From assembly GCF_014192645.1 (NCBI RefSeq), contig NZ_JACHYE010000001.1, positions 1,066,319 to 1,130,318 of the forward strand: a DNA stretch of 64,000 nt, written 5' to 3'. This stretch comes from Herbaspirillum sp. Sphag64. Lineage in GTDB: Bacteria; Pseudomonadota; Gammaproteobacteria; Burkholderiales; Burkholderiaceae_D. The translations under genes and the position numbers were made by a program. How positions within the stretch are numbered: the first letter of the stretch is position 1; every line of letters starts with the position of its first letter. The notes beneath the pieces were generated by a model. It did not search any database and was not told the DNA's origin. It was given only the letters and a program-made list of their open reading frames with translations. Positions 63,906-64,000 of this stretch are shown here, piece by piece.

Positions 63906-64000
63906 TGAACCGCACCCCAAAAGTTGGACACCAATCCAACCTTTGGGGTGTTTTTCATGGCGAAGTACGAAACGAAATTCAAGCATGAGGTAGTGCAACG
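63906..64000 (+). mobile_element. left end of an IS3-family insertion sequence (truncated by window edge)
   Basis: The end begins TGAACCGCACCCCAAAAGTT, a typical IS3/IS150-group terminal repeat. CACCCCAAA at 63913-63921 and TTTGGGGTG at 63942-63950 form a long hairpin with TTGGA/TCCAA inside, then five T residues, which would block read-through into the transposase frame. The element inserted about 44 bases after lgt. Its right end lies outside the window. Confidence 0.8.
63957..64000 (+). CDS. IS3-family transposase OrfA, N-terminal fragment
   Basis: The frame starts MAKYETKFKHEVVQ and leaves the window after about 14 residues. This is the start of the helix-turn-helix DNA-binding protein OrfA of IS150-like elements. 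The position directly behind the terminal hairpin fits that layout. The rest of the element cannot be seen. Confidence 0.75.
   Translation, partial: MAKYETKFKHEVVQ

Overview
The window reads as a chromosomal segment of a betaproteobacterium, most likely order Burkholderiales and family Oxalobacteraceae-like. The grounds are protein character: an AscD-type ferredoxin reductase, an E3 subunit of pyruvate dehydrogenase with its own lipoyl domain, holC followed by a small helical protein, LpxO, a YggX/RpiA neighbourhood and a short ChrA pair. GC is moderate and even. Genes are dense on both strands. I see no rRNA, tRNA or CRISPR array. The only mobile element is the left end of an IS3-family insertion sequence that runs off the right edge.

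Layout. 1-9.4 kb: FAD-linked hydroxyacid dehydrogenase, glutathione reductase, a small gene under a LexA box, a GntR regulator with cyanase, an SDR protein, a ferredoxin reductase, then argD behind a predicted leader-peptide attenuator, and an NlpC/P60 lipoprotein. 9.4-10.5 kb: an F-box plus ankyrin-repeat protein. 10.7-13.1 kb: dienelactone hydrolase, MerR regulator, aldo/keto reductase. 13.2-21.6 kb: the pyruvate dehydrogenase genes aceE-aceF-lpdA, then gshA. 21.8-25.7 kb: folD, prlC, holC and a small hypothetical gene. 25.8-32.1 kb: dadA, lpxO, a GGDEF protein, a DedA protein, a small membrane protein, thyA. 32.1-39 kb: a leftward mdoG-mdoH-HlyD adaptor-outer-membrane factor unit. 39.4-42.4 kb: folA and a basic amino-acid decarboxylase. 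42.5-45.6 kb: a 1055-residue protein with a HELSH zinc-protease motif. 45.6-48.9 kb: a split ChrA pair, LysR regulator, dcd, a small hypothetical gene. 49.3-50.8 kb: an ExoY/CyaA-like nucleotidyl cyclase. 50.9-57.5 kb: hrpA, argA, yggX, rpiA. 57.6-64 kb: a cation/proton antiporter, Lrp regulator, branched-chain amino-acid binding protein, cytochrome c, LysR regulator, lgt, IS end.

How it fits together. Most of the window is housekeeping metabolism (pyruvate oxidation, glutathione, one-carbon and thymidylate supply, arginine synthesis, envelope glucans and lipoprotein maturation). Scattered through it as single genes are three proteins that look like host-directed effectors: an F-box/ankyrin protein, a large metalloprotease-motif protein and a nucleotidyl cyclase of the ExoY family. 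No secretion apparatus lies in the window, so any type III or other export route must be encoded elsewhere. The other notable signals are regulatory: an arginine-codon leader peptide with mutually exclusive RNA structures before argD, a near-consensus SOS box before an unknown 76-residue protein, and three promoters whose spacing predicts almost leaderless mRNAs (argD leader, merR-like gene, argA).
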